64,000 nt of DNA from Leptolyngbya sp. FACHB-8 (GCF_014695575.1 NZ_JACJOO010000089.1:33408-97407); one strand, 5' to 3'; numbered from the stretch's first letter, positions 54,457 to 63,940 are shown. Numbers and translations: made by a program. Notes: generated by a model not told the origin, from the sequence alone.

Positions 54457-54801
54457 TCAGATCTGCGCCTTATAGTCAGATCTTGCGCTAAACTGGCCTG
54501 CTGCACTTTGTCCCAGAGCCCACATCATGCCGTCGTGAAGCCATAGCACTATGCTGAATTGTGATGGAGGAACAAATATGGCACTGGTTAAACTAGGAGC
54601 GAGTGCGCTCATCGTACCGCCCGCTCGTCCCGGCTTCAACAATTCCACAACTTCCTGCTGGGTCCTACTTATGACTACCGGCAAGAGCCCTATTTCTATG
54701 ACATGAAGCCCTTCAAGAACATGAGCAACGGTTGAAAGATAGAGGCCCTGCGAGAGCATCTCGTTAAGGAATTGAGGAATGTTGGCTTTTGCCAGAAACA
54801 C
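54457..54801 (-). CDS. Doubtful 114-residue ORF
   Basis: It begins at a GTG inside the loop of the palindrome at 54765-54832, and its first codons are one arm of that palindrome. It contains a hydrophobic mid-section (HVLEGLHVIEIGLLPVVIS) but no recognisable domain. It may be a genuine small gene, a relic, or a chance frame. I favour relic or chance. Confidence 0.3.
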   Translation of the reverse strand: MFLAKANIPQFLNEMLSQGLYLSTVAHVLEGLHVIEIGLLPVVISRTQQEVVELLKPGRAGGTMSALAPSLTSAIFVPPSQFSIVLWLHDGMMWALGQSAAGQFSARSDYKAQI

Positions 54802-54832
54802 CGACTAAAAGCCAACATTCCTCAATTCCTTA
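54765..54832 (-). terminator. Perfect 26-bp-arm palindrome at the stop of the alpha/beta-hydrolase gene
   Basis: The arms 54765-54790 and 54807-54832 are exact complements, with a 16-nt loop. The right arm includes the stop codon (54830-54832), so the hairpin begins exactly where translation ends. The left arm supplies the sequence read as the start of the doubtful ORF. Confidence 0.75.
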
Positions 54833-55747
54833 CTTGTTATTAGAGTCTTGAGATTCCAGTAATGGTAGAAACTTCCGAATCAAACCCGCTGTAACACCAG
54901 GTAGCTCTAGCTGTGGCGTAAAGCCAACATCATCAGAATGGTAGAAGATACGAACCGTTTGAGGATTCATTTCAGCAAGGCGACGCCCTACCTCTGGGCC
55001 GGTGAATTCAGATGCTTTGCCCCAGATAATAGCAGTCGGCACCGTAAGCTGAGTGATGTACTGGGATAAATCAAAGCACAAGTCTCCCCTTGCAAACGAA
55101 AGCGCCGCGTATTCAGCATTAGGTTGCTGAGCAGACTGAAGGTACGCCTCCACAATTTCGGGATAAATTCGGTCTGGATGAGAAAACTGGCGCTGCTCTA
55201 AATAAGTACGAATGCCAAAACTTGTTGCGACACCCGTGTTATAAAGCAGTTGGCCTAGAAACGGAATATTGAGAGTTCTCGCAACTTGAGCCGGACCACT
55301 ATGGCGATAATCCTTTCCAAACTCAGCTAAACCAGCGGCGGTTGTCAAAATCAATGACTTAAATAGTTCAGGGCGGTTGATGGCAACCCGAATGGTAAAA
55401 GCAGCTGTAAGAGCAGAAGCAATGACTGTTACTGGACTACTGCATGTCTGCTCAATAAATTCTGTAATAGTCGTGATGTAATCTTCAGCTTGATAACTAC
55501 GGGCAGGATGATCAGAACGACCCCAACCAATTAAATCGGGTGCCAGAACTTGATAGTCTGCGGCAAATGATGGATATACCTTTGACCATTCATAGGCAGA
55601 AGAACCACCTCCTAATCCATGCAAAAAAACTAACTTTGCTTTGGACGTACCTTCTGCACCCCAGGGTTCTTCTTGAGGCACGTAATAGGCCATCCTACCG
55701 AGCTTAGTCATGATCGAGCGTTCGCCAAAGCCAGGAGGTAAGAACAT
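54830..55747 (-). CDS. Alpha/beta-hydrolase fold protein with degenerate catalytic triad
   Basis: A 305-residue protein. The fold is clear: FLHGLGGGSSAYEWSK (oxyanion region, about 42), VLAPDLIGWGRSDHPA (about 68-83), and FLPL near the end. The nucleophile elbow that should read GxSxG is VTVIASALTA (about 107-116), with A112 at the expected serine. The acid region is WGKASEFTG with no Asp. The C-terminal GHxPxxE-type motif is VGFTPQLELP with Phe for the catalytic His. All three triad positions are therefore lost. It is likely a binding or scaffold protein, or a different chemistry. An alternative start MTKLGR lies 12 codons in. Confidence 0.88.
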   Translation of the reverse strand: MFLPPGFGERSIMTKLGRMAYYVPQEEPWGAEGTSKAKLVFLHGLGGGSSAYEWSKVYPSFAADYQVLAPDLIGWGRSDHPARSYQAEDYITTITEFIEQTCSSPVTVIASALTAAFTIRVAINRPELFKSLILTTAAGLAEFGKDYRHSGPAQVARTLNIPFLGQLLYNTGVATSFGIRTYLEQRQFSHPDRIYPEIVEAYLQSAQQPNAEYAALSFARGDLCFDLSQYITQLTVPTAIIWGKASEFTGPEVGRRLAEMNPQTVRIFYHSDDVGFTPQLELPGVTAGLIRKFLPLLESQDSNNK

Positions 55748-55910
55748 TAGCCCCTCATCAACTTGCGTGTTTCATCTCAATCGTGAGGGTAGGGCCAGGA
55801 ATAATGCATCATCCAAAAGTTCAATCCAAAGGGAGTTGCTAATATGCTTCTTAATAGTGAGAACAGATTGGCTACCCATCTCTCAGCAGCCGTTGTAGTT
55901 ATGGTTCACC

Positions 55911-56129
55911 CTATTTATCCGATCGTTCAACCAATGTTTTGAACTGCATGTAGGCCTGTTCCGGTGTCAGTGGCTCACGATGTTCATCAGGGATATAAAA
56001 TTGGCTACTATCGGCAAAGTGGCGCACCACAAAGCTATGAATTAGTCCTAACTGCACCGCCTTTTTACCCAAGGCTTCAGCGGTATCTACCAAGCTTAGT
56101 TCATCATGATAAGGAGAGTGGCCCGTCAT
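55911..56129 (-). CDS. Small 72-residue protein, last gene of overlapping operon
   Basis: Family not recognised. Sequence MTGHSPYHDELSLVDTAEAL then a mostly helical region ending KTLVERSDK. It overlaps the upstream gene at ATGA and has a strong AGGAGG ribosome-binding site within it. Together these support real, coupled translation. Acidic, soluble; no membrane segment. Confidence 0.65.
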   Translation of the reverse strand: MTGHSPYHDELSLVDTAEALGKKAVQLGLIHSFVVRHFADSSQFYIPDEHREPLTPEQAYMQFKTLVERSDK

Positions 56130-56971
56130 AGTTCCTCCTGGTTGCCTTCTTCGTCTAAAGTGGTCAAATGCGGTCCCAATTCTCTAGGGAGTAGGAGATG
56201 ATGTTGAAACCATCGCCCTGCTAATCGAGCAACTTCGGAGAGCGCCCCTGGCTCTTCAAATAGATGTGTAGCCTTGGGAATAATCGCCAGTTGCTTTTCA
56301 CAAAGAAGCTGCGCCATGGCTTGCTGGTTGAGGTCGATAACGATTGGGTCGTTCTCTCCCACAATCAGTAACGTTGGAGCCTGAACGTGGGCAAGTACGG
56401 GTGCTGCCAGGTCCGGACGGCCACCACGGGACACGACTGCGTGAACGGTATCGGGGCGAGCATTAGCTGCCATCAGTGCGCCGGCAGCCCCAGTGCTGGC
56501 TCCAAAACAGCCAATCCTAAAACCCTGAGTATCCGGATTTTGGGTAAGCCAATCAAGAGTGGCGATGAGGCGATCGCCCAACAACCGAATATCAAAGCGC
56601 AATTCCCGAGTGTGCTGATCAACGGCTTCCTCATCAGCCGTCAACAAATCAAGCAGTAGAGTTGCCAATCCGGCCGCTTGAAGGTTTTCGGCAACATAGC
56701 AATTCCGAGGGCTATGCCGACTACTGCCACTGCCATGGGCAAACAGCACAATACCCATGGCATTCGCTGGAATATTCAGGTTTCCTTCTAGCACTACTGA
56801 ATCTGCTGGCACATGCACCAGGAGATCTTCATGCGTCTGCTTAAATGTACTCACAGTTTCTGCTCGATTATCCTCAGCCAGAAAGTCCAAACTCACTCTT
56901 TCCCCAGGGTTAGTCAGGGCCGCACCAGCGATCGCAGTTCCCCGAGGCGACATCAATTGAAATCGCCACAT
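56126..56971 (-). CDS. Dienelactone-hydrolase-like alpha/beta hydrolase
   Basis: The protein has 281 residues. The nucleophile is Ser in GCFGASTGAAGAL (about 155-167), the acid Asp in GENDPIV (about 210), and the His in KATHLFEEPGALSE (about 242). The N-terminal 40 residues are poorly conserved, so a shorter start at MSPRGTA (residue 7) is possible. Its start overlaps the upstream gene's stop (TAATG) and its stop overlaps the 72-residue gene. Substrate unknown; the intact triad contrasts with the degenerate hydrolase nearby. Confidence 0.88.
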   Translation of the reverse strand: MWRFQLMSPRGTAIAGAALTNPGERVSLDFLAEDNRAETVSTFKQTHEDLLVHVPADSVVLEGNLNIPANAMGIVLFAHGSGSSRHSPRNCYVAENLQAAGLATLLLDLLTADEEAVDQHTRELRFDIRLLGDRLIATLDWLTQNPDTQGFRIGCFGASTGAAGALMAANARPDTVHAVVSRGGRPDLAAPVLAHVQAPTLLIVGENDPIVIDLNQQAMAQLLCEKQLAIIPKATHLFEEPGALSEVARLAGRWFQHHLLLPRELGPHLTTLDEEGNQEEL

Positions 56972-58083
56972 TACCGCAGCAAAACAGGCTGGGCATTGAT
57001 GCGAACGCGAAAGAGCGTATAGGGCTTCTGACGCAGATCTTCCCCCTTCTGGTACTTAGCCTGACGGTGCAATTGATTTGCCGTGACGTAGAGATAGCCA
57101 TCAGCTGCTACTGACATCGTATCGGGCCACAGAAGACGTGGATCATGAATAACCGCTTCCCATTCACCACCTGGGGGACGACACAGGATGGCGTTGTGCT
57201 CATAACTGGTGGCGTAGATACAGCCCGCGGCATCAGATTCAAGCCCGTCTGAGCCGCCGCCTTTGTCACCTTCATCTAGCACAGTTGCGGCAACTTCTGA
57301 ATCGGAAAGGGAGCGATCGCACAGGGCATCAACAGCCACACTATAAAGCTTACGGCTAGCAAGGGGGCAGTAATACAAGCGCGAGCCATCAGCGCTAATG
57401 GCAATGCCATCGGCTCCCATTTTTAAGGGTTTCGTTTGCCCATCGGGTTGCCGTTCCATAAATGGGCGACCTTCGACAACAGGAAGGAAGCTCGACCCAT
57501 CTTCCGCTTTCGTCGAAGCATGCTCATGCAACCTGCGCCAGCTCTCTCCAGACGCTAAATCCACCACGATAATACCGTTTGCTCCCTGGTCAGACGAGTC
57601 TGTAATGAAAGCCATTCCCTCGGCCCCTCGCCGCAGGTCAAACCGTATATCGTTTAGATAAGTTGTTGGCAGCGCAACATCCTCAGGGAAAAGGATGGTT
57701 TTAACCACCTGATCACTCGTCAAATCCACACAAACAAGCTTTGGCCCGCCATATTGGGTGGGCTGGAACATGGGGCTGCCCGTATCAAGAATCCAGAGGC
57801 GATCGCCTGGGTCAACAACAACACTTTGCACTGATACCAGTGCTGCGGCAGGGTTATCAGGTTGAGTTTGATTAAAGGCTTCGTTGGGATAGGCGACAGG
57901 GCAGCCATCTCGAAGCTCCGCCACTGTGAATTCAACCTCATCACCCCACTTAGGGAAGTTAACAAAAATACGTCCCTGACGGGATACCGTCACACCTGTC
58001 AGCATCGCGCCATCAAAGTGTACGACAGTCTCCAGAGTACCGAGCGATTCATCCGTCGCTAACTTCTGTATTTGACTAACCAT
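56971..58083 (-). CDS. Major-royal-jelly/yellow family protein (L-dopachrome tautomerase-related)
   Basis: A 370-residue six-bladed beta-propeller. The GRIFVNFPKWGD motif (about 37-48), VVVDPGDRLWILDTGSP (about 87), YLNDIRFDLRRG (about 142), AFITDSSDQGANGIIVVDL (about 158), GADGIAISADGSRLYYCPLAS (about 223), SDGLESDAAGCIYATSYEHNAI (about 278) and PDTMSVAADGYLYVTANQLHR (about 318) repeat the blades typical of the MRJP family. Bacterial homologues probably bind or transform small molecules; the substrate is unknown. It is the first gene of a three-gene overlapping operon. Confidence 0.9.
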   Translation of the reverse strand: MVSQIQKLATDESLGTLETVVHFDGAMLTGVTVSRQGRIFVNFPKWGDEVEFTVAELRDGCPVAYPNEAFNQTQPDNPAAALVSVQSVVVDPGDRLWILDTGSPMFQPTQYGGPKLVCVDLTSDQVVKTILFPEDVALPTTYLNDIRFDLRRGAEGMAFITDSSDQGANGIIVVDLASGESWRRLHEHASTKAEDGSSFLPVVEGRPFMERQPDGQTKPLKMGADGIAISADGSRLYYCPLASRKLYSVAVDALCDRSLSDSEVAATVLDEGDKGGGSDGLESDAAGCIYATSYEHNAILCRPPGGEWEAVIHDPRLLWPDTMSVAADGYLYVTANQLHRQAKYQKGEDLRQKPYTLFRVRINAQPVLLR

Positions 58084-58250
58084 AGGTACTATTCAAATCC
58101 TCTCTAATGACTTCACACAGCATTACTTTGAAGTGCGAATGATGAGAAATGGAAGCCGAGCGTGAATGGTGTTACCTTCAACTTTTCCAATCTTAAAAAG
58201 GTAATTGGGTAACTGCGTCTTTCCAACGGCGTATCACCTCCATCTAGCCA

Positions 58251-58300
58251 CAAAAAATGCGATGCCTGGGACAAAAGCATCCCAGACACCGCATTTTTTG
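58251..58300. terminator. Bidirectional rho-independent-type terminator
   Basis: Arms CAAAAAATGCG/CGCATTTTTTG with inner CTGGGA/TCCCAG. Six T residues close the stem on either strand. It is 58 bp downstream of the minus-strand gene ending at 58359. Confidence 0.7.
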
Positions 58301-58358
58301 ATAGCTATTCGATCGAGTTTGATAGATATAGCTTTTGATTCGGCTTTGGTCAAACATA

Positions 58359-58571
58359 TTATTGAATCACCAACTCAACCTCTCTATTAGCAGTAAGTTC
58401 ACAGATGTTGGCCGGGTCTACATAGTGACAACTCATTTCATCCATACAAATCAACGCCCATCCGGCCTGATTAATAGACATCAGTTTGTAGGTTGTATCT
58501 TGAACAAAACAGCCCTTATGGTTCCGCGTTCCTGGAGTGACTTGAAACATATAGTCATCAGAGTTTAACAT
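58359..58571 (-). CDS. Small 70-residue hypothetical protein
   Basis: Not recognised. It starts MLNSDDYMFQVTPGTRNHKG after an AGAGGA ribosome-binding site 7 nt upstream. It contains three Cys and ends in ELTANREVELVIQ. It has its own terminator downstream (58251-58300). The good initiation signal argues it is real. Confidence 0.6.
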   Translation of the reverse strand: MLNSDDYMFQVTPGTRNHKGCFVQDTTYKLMSINQAGWALICMDEMSCHYVDPANICELTANREVELVIQ

Positions 58572-58997
58572 GCTACTTCCTCTTGCTTGATTGTTGACCT
58601 TAGTTAATGAAGTCTAATTCATCTTGTTTTCATTCTATGGGGAGGGCCTACATCTTTATTTGATACTAGTCACTTAATTTAATTCTTTATATTGAAAATC
58701 TTCCATAATTAACGATATATATCCAGGCTTAATAGACTTCATGTACTATTAGCCAGAAAAGCCAAACGTTATACGCTGAGAAGATTTCAACTTCTGGCAC
58801 TTTCTAAAACTAAATGAGATAGTAATCAAGACGACACTGAGCTTCTCTAACTTTCGAATGAGATAGGCTTAAGGGGAATGCAATATTCTCACTCAAAAGG
58901 TAGAGATACTCTGATGTAATAAATAAAGTAGCTTTGATAGCGCTTAAGCAAAGTATATTAAGTTCTACTTCTATAGCAAGTACTCGACAGCCTAAGC
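58572..58997. other. AT-rich intergenic region
   Basis: There is no gene, RNA or repeat that I can support. It probably includes the promoter of the minus-strand gene at 58571. Base composition is more AT-rich than the surroundings, at the border of the insertion-sequence zone. Confidence 0.4.
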
Positions 58998-59192
58998 CTG
59001 CTCATTACAGGCAAGTTTGATACTGACCTATTTTCGTCAGAAAACGTAATCCAAATTAAAGGCACCGACCAGAAAGTTTTAAAGACAGGAACTGCCATTC
59101 AGAAGCAAATCAGTATTGATCGAGATGGAGAAACTTTTTGCTATGACATGAGCATCTATCTACTTCACGATCTAAAAGTTATAGCGATGTGA
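58998..59192 (+). pseudogene. PAS-domain fragment of a lost sensor gene
   Basis: The in-frame stretch reads TGKFDTDLFSSENV, then GTDQKVLKTGTAIQKQ, and SIDRDGETFCYDMSIYLL before a TGA at 59190. This is the middle of a PAS domain (G-x-x-D-x-D-LF ... D-x-x-VL-x-TG) typical of histidine kinases. No start, kinase part or flanking open frame exists, so it is a remnant. Confidence 0.5.
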
Positions 59193-59353
59193 AATGGCCT
59201 TCACTAGAGATTGAAATATAACACCACATTGAATAGTAGGAGTTGATAAGTAGTCATGCGATTAAGTTTACTCCAGAGAACGAACTGCATCATGGTCACG
59301 TCACGGTTCAGAGTAATTGGGTAAGAGCAGTTGCTTCACAGTCATGATTCCCA

Positions 59354-59459
59354 TACAGCGCTTTGCGATTGAATCAGCCATGGTTGTTTTTGTGAGGGCC
59401 GCGCGGAGCGCGACTCTCATAAAAACAACCAGAGTTTAAGCGTTTGAAAAGCGCTGTAA
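59354..59459. mobile_element. MITE-like element, 106 bp, copy 3 (inverted flanks)
   Basis: Starts TACAGCGCTTTGCG and ends AAAAGCGCTGTAA. Its flanks are the reverse complement of copy 1 at 7397-7503. The central hairpin (GCGGAGC at 59403-59409) has one or two arm mismatches. It sits next to the insertion-sequence zone. Confidence 0.72.
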
Positions 59460-59555
59460 GTTTGGAAGTAACCCGCGATCGCCACAAATTCTACATTAAG
59501 CCTTCAACTGTTGCCTTCTCAGCCCCCTGAAGATTAGCGTAGTGAGACAAGGGAC

Positions 59556-59972
59556 ATGCTTGCTGCAGGAGACAATAGTTATGCGCCCCTCATTCTAATT
59601 GCCCATGAGTTCCATGCCGAAGAAGTATTAAACGATGTGCTTCAAGCCATTGAAGAGCCGATAGAGCAAGTCTCTAGCGATCGGGCATACGACCATCATC
59701 ATTGCCATGACGGGATTGCAGCCCAAGTAGCCAAGGCAGTGATTCCTCCGCGCAAGGATGCAGTGATTTGGCAGCATGGCAATTGCAATTGCAAGCCGCA
59801 TCCACGTGATGAGAATTTACGCCATATCCGCAAGTATGGACGCAAGCGTTGGAAACGCGAGTCTAGCTATAATCGTCGCTCGATAGCGGAGACGACCATG
59901 TTTCGTTTCAAAACGATTTTTGGCGGCAATCTGAGTGCACGTAAATTTGACAATCAAGCAGTGGAATTGTTC
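59556..59972 (+). pseudogene. IS5-type transposase, C-terminal fragment
   Basis: Readable residues include SSDRAYDHHHCHDGI, IPPRKDAVIWQHG, RDENLRHIRKYGRKRWK and RRSIAETTMFRFKTIFGG, then NLSARKFDNQAVELF. This is the DDE-domain end of an IS5-family transposase. The N-terminal half is missing, and the C-terminus is replaced at about 59970 by sequence of the next element. Confidence 0.8.
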
Positions 59973-60630
59973 GCTCAATTACCTCCACTCGCACCCCCTC
60001 TCCACACACTTGCTGTACAGCCTTGGCAAAGTTCTCCCCTGAATACCCTTGATCCCCCAGAGCACTTCTAACTTGGAGAGTTTCTCTTTGGCCTGATCTA
60101 AAACAAGGACGGCTCCCAAGCGCTCTGAGGTGTTAGCCTCTGTCACCAACAGTTCAATCACCAATCCTTGAGAATCGACGACGATATGCCGCTTACGGCC
60201 TTTAACCTTTTTGCCACCGTCGTAACCGTAGACGTCCCCCTTTTTTCGGTTGTCTTCACTGATTGAGAATCGGCAATGGCAACCGTGGAATCGGCCTCTC
60301 GCCCCATCTCCTTCCTCAATTTCTCACGGGCCGCATCATGCATTTGTTGCCAAACTCCTTTGCGCTGCCACTGGCGGAAGTAGCCATAGACCGTTGTATG
60401 GACGGCAGGTCATGGGGCATCATTTCCCATTGGCATCCGGAGCGAAGCACGTAGAAAATCCCGTTGAGAATTTCGCGAAAATCTACTTCAATTGGATGTT
60501 CAAACCTCTTGGGCTGTGGCAAGAGTTTTTGCATCACTTCCCATTCGCCATCACTGAGGTCGCTGGGATAAGGTTTACGGTGAGGGTTCGCAATTTCTGG
60601 AAGACAGCTCATCATTCTGAGTAAATGCAA
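59970..60630 (-). pseudogene. IS5-family transposase, three frameshifts and truncated
   Basis: Read with frame changes the product has YPSDLSDGEWEVMQKLLP, NGIFYVLRSGCQWEMMPHDLP, VYGYFRQWQRKGVWQQMHD, ADSQSVKTTEK, GDVYGYDGGKKVKGRKRH, GLVIELLVTEANTSER, and GDQGYSGENFAKAVQQVCG. Shifts lie near 60400, at an A/G run near 60240, and near 60050. The C-terminal end is cut at the junction with the fragment before it. Inactive. Confidence 0.78.
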
Positions 60631-61059
60631 CCGCTTTCAGCCTAATGCCAGTTCAGGGAAGGTTTAGTAGCTCTTTAGATTCTCTTTACGAATCAGCTCT
60701 CAAACAGATTCGAATAAGCAAAGATGTTGTCGCACAACATGGGTTTGAAATTGTTTTCAAATCCTTGCCTGACCAGGTTTACTGGAAAAGGTTTAAGATC
60801 TGAGCCTTTAAGGGATGGAGTACCGTTCGTTCAGGATGCAAGAAACACAAAAAGCGCAGCTCAACTGCTCTACAGTTACATCAATGCCCTAACAGCTAAG
60901 ACCGATTTATCACTGGTGCGATTGCGCCCGTATCTGAGCCTGGTTCTAGATGGTCGTGGTTAAGACATTGGTGAAGTGGAGACACTATCCCGTTTAGGAG
61001 ACTAGATCAACAGCGCCATCTGGGTCAGGGCAGCATTCACCGAATGTGTGGAGGAGCTG
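60631..61059. other. Non-coding stretch between the two ISs; possible IS110 left end
   Basis: A 79-codon frame here (60724-60963) resembles no protein. A small hairpin GGGTTTGAAA-TTG-TTTTCAAATCC lies near 60746. In IS110-group elements the region before the recombinase encodes the bridge RNA. This stretch is in that position, but its boundaries and RNA fold are not established. Confidence 0.35.
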
Positions 61060-62420
61060 ATGAATAAGTCAACCCAAGAGCGAATTATCGGTTGTTAATC
61101 CCAAGGCAGCTGGTATCGACCTGGGAGCTGATTACCATTGGGTGAGTGTCCCGGAAGGTTGTGATGAGCAGTGTATCCGTCGCTTTGGTTGCTTCACCGC
61201 TGACCTGTATGCCATGGCAGAGTGGCTCAAAGGGTGTGGGATTGAAACGGTAGCGATGGAAGCGACGGGAGTGTATTGGATTCCAGTGTTTCAAATTCTT
61301 GAAACTCAGGGGTTTGAAGTTAAGCTGGTCAACGCCCGCCACGTTAAAATCGTGCCGGGGCGCAAAAGCGATGTACTCGACTGCCAATGGTTGCGACAGT
61401 TACACAGCTATGGGTTGCTGGCGGGTCTTTCCGTCCCGATGACCAAGTGTGTGTCCTACGGAGCTACATTCGCCAACGGGACACGTTGATCAAAAGTGCG
61501 AGCACTCATATTCAACGGATGCAAAAGCTCTGACCCAAATGAATGTGCAACTGCACCGTGTCATTAGTGACATCAGTGGCACCACAGGTCTATCCATCAT
61601 TCGTGCCATCGTCGCTGGGGAACGAGGCTTGCATAAACTCGCTGCCCTTAAAGATTTCCGCATTCATGCGAGTACCAATGAAATTGCGGCGGCACTGGAA
61701 GGGGACTACCGGGGAGAACTGGTGTTTGTGCTCGCTCAAGAACTGCAACTCTACGAGGTCTTTCAAGCGCAAATTGCTGCTTGTGATGTTCAAATTGAGC
61801 AGTGCTTGAGCCAGTTTGCCGACCAGGTTGACCTCACCACCTCACCCCTGCCACCCTCAAAACGACGGGGCAAGAAACAACCGGGTAATGCGCCCAACTT
61901 CGACTTGCGCACCCATTTGTACCGCATCAGTGGGGTAGACTTCACCCAAATTGATGGCATTGGGGTGTTAACGGTACTCACCCTACTATCTGAGTTGGGC
62001 TTAGACCCATCCCGCTTTCCTTCGCTCAAGCATTTTGTTTCCTGGTTGGGGCTATGTCCTGGCTCTCGCATTACAGGGGGCAAGCGCAAAAGCTCCAAAA
62101 CTCGACAAGTTGCCAATCGTGTCGCCACCGCTCTGCGAATGGCAGCCCAAACCCTCGTTCGCTCTCATTCTGCACTCGGCGCTTTCTATCGTCGGATGCA
62201 AGCCCATCTAGGTGCTCCTAAAGCCATTACAGCCACTGCTCACAAACTCGCACGCATCTTTTACCACTTGTGGACATCTGGGGATGCTTTTGTTGACCCA
62301 GGCATCCATGCTTATGAACAGCAGTACCAAGAACGGGTTGTCAAGAATCTCAAGAAAAAGGCTTCAGCGCTTGGCTTTGACCTGATTCCTCAGACTACAT
62401 CCCCTGAATGTGTTTCTTAG
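61060..62420 (+). pseudogene. IS110-family transposase with three frameshifts
   Basis: The ATG at 61060 follows a GGAGGAG ribosome-binding site (MNKSTQER). Deletions of 2, 1 and 1 nt (near 61083, 61425 and 61520) break the frame. Combined, the protein is about 450 residues: VVNPKAAGIDLGADYHWVSV (RuvC-like Asp), MEATGVYW (Glu), KSDVLDCQWLRQL (Asp), and the C-terminal serine-domain SELGLDPSRFPSLKHFVSWLG and GKRKSSKTRQVANRVA. These are standard for IS110 recombinases. The element is inactive as read. Confidence 0.85.
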
Positions 62421-62428
62421 GAGGAGTT

Positions 62429-62560
62429 AACCTACACTGCTGTACCGCTGATGGTGGGCCTACATTACTTGGAAGACCTCTATGACAGGGAGTGACGAAT
62501 TGGTAGTGGCGCAGTGAGCAGAAAATCCTACTGACAATTCTTTCGTGGTAAGGGAGCGTC
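62429..62560 (+). pseudogene. Trace of a DUF772/IS5-type transposase N-terminal region
   Basis: The translated frames give VPLMVGLHYLEDLYD, then after a shift SDELVVAQ-stop-AENP. These match the LMVGLHYLKHLYD...SDE-VV--W-ENPYWQFF pattern of DUF772-type transposases. Frame breaks and stop codons show it is a relic, abutting the IS110 end. Confidence 0.45.
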
Positions 62561-62678
62561 CCAGCAAGAGGTGCGGTCCCTGCTTGACTGACAGAAGTAC
62601 TGGGAGTTGAAACGAAAGCTAGGAGGGAAGCAGAGCCTGATCTAAGCTGATAAGTTACCACACAAATCGGCAAAATCA

Positions 62679-63893
62679 ATGGCACCTACTTCCCGTCTCT
62701 ATCATGCGCTGCATGAATATTTGAGTCAATGCCAAAACCTCTGGTGCGATGTCAGACATCTCCAGACTTTGTGCTGGATGATGATTGGCATCCTTGAGAG
62801 CTAAAACGTTCACCTCAATGGGTTTGGAGTGCATGTGGTGAGTCGAGCCACCTATGCTCAGTCCCACCAACGACGGTTTCGGCGATGGCTATCGAATCGA
62901 CGGATTGACGTAGCAGCAGTCCATCAAACGCTGATCGCTCAATCGTTATCCCAGTGGGGTAACGACCGGATTTATCTGAGTCTGGATACAACAATGGTGT
63001 GGAACTGCTTCTGCATTGTTTGGGTCGGGGTTGTGTATCGAGGTCGAACCGTTCCAATTGCTTGGAGAATCGTAGCTCAGTCGAGTAGCACCGTGCGGCT
63101 ATGGACAATCCAACGGGTATTGCGGCAGGCAGCACGGGTGATGCCGAAAGAGGTGAGCGTGGTGTTGCTGGCAGACCGAGGCTTTGCCGATGGCAAGTTG
63201 ATGAAGTACTTACGGGAGAACCTGAAGTGGCATTTTCGCATCCGCATCAAACGCTCGTTCCAGTTTCAGTTTCAGGGCAAATGGCACAAGGTTTCATCGG
63301 TAAAACTGCCAATCGGACAAGCTTACTTCACCCCGGTAGTAGCAGTTGGTAAGACCAAGCCCTTTGCGGGTGTCTACCTAGCGTTTGCTCATGACAAGCT
63401 CAGCAATGAGGATTGGGTGATTGTCAGTGACGAACCGACAACCTTACAGACCTTTGCTCAATACCGCTTGAGGTTCTGTGTTGAGGAAACATTTTTGGAT
63501 CTCAAATCGAATGGTTTCAACCTGGAAGCCTCGCGTTTGCGAGATAAGTTTGCCTTGACTCAACTGTGTGGTGTAATTGCCTTGACGATGCTGTTTTTGG
63601 TTTTGCAAGGAACTCAGGTGGTGGCATCAGGCAAGCGTCGTTTTGTGGATAGTCACTGGAATCGTGGGATGAGTTATCTCAAGTTAGGCTGGAATTGGAT
63701 TCGTTTAGCCATCACCAAACAATGGAAAATACATCTTTTTCGGTTTCTATCTGGTGCATCTGACCCACAACCTGCAATGGCTTCTAAGCGACAGCATAAC
63801 CAGTCTTTTAATCGTGAATTCACCGTCTGTCAGGTGACAATGCCCTTGTCAGGAGACGACAGTGCAGTAGGCGGATTTGACGAGCAACTGTGA
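62679..63893 (+). pseudogene. IS4-type transposase with an internal stop codon
   Basis: The frame from ATG 62679 (MAPTSRLYHALHEYLSQ) runs to 63893 (404 codons) but is broken by TAA at 62802, codon 42. The remainder from 62829 (354 codons) is intact: YLSLDTTMVWN (first Asp), VVLLADRGFADGKLMKYL (second Asp), and RFCVEETFLDLKSNGF (Glu of the YREK-like block), the DDE set of IS4-family enzymes. Full-length expression would need read-through; restart at 62829 is possible but lacks 50 N-terminal residues. Confidence 0.8.
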
Positions 63894-63940
63894 GATCGCC
63901 AATTGACACTTAGGTATCAGACAAAATCAACGACAAAAAA

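Noticed and set aside
60724..60963. 79-codon ORF before the IS110 gene
   Set aside because: No similarity to known proteins; sits in the presumed non-coding end of the IS.
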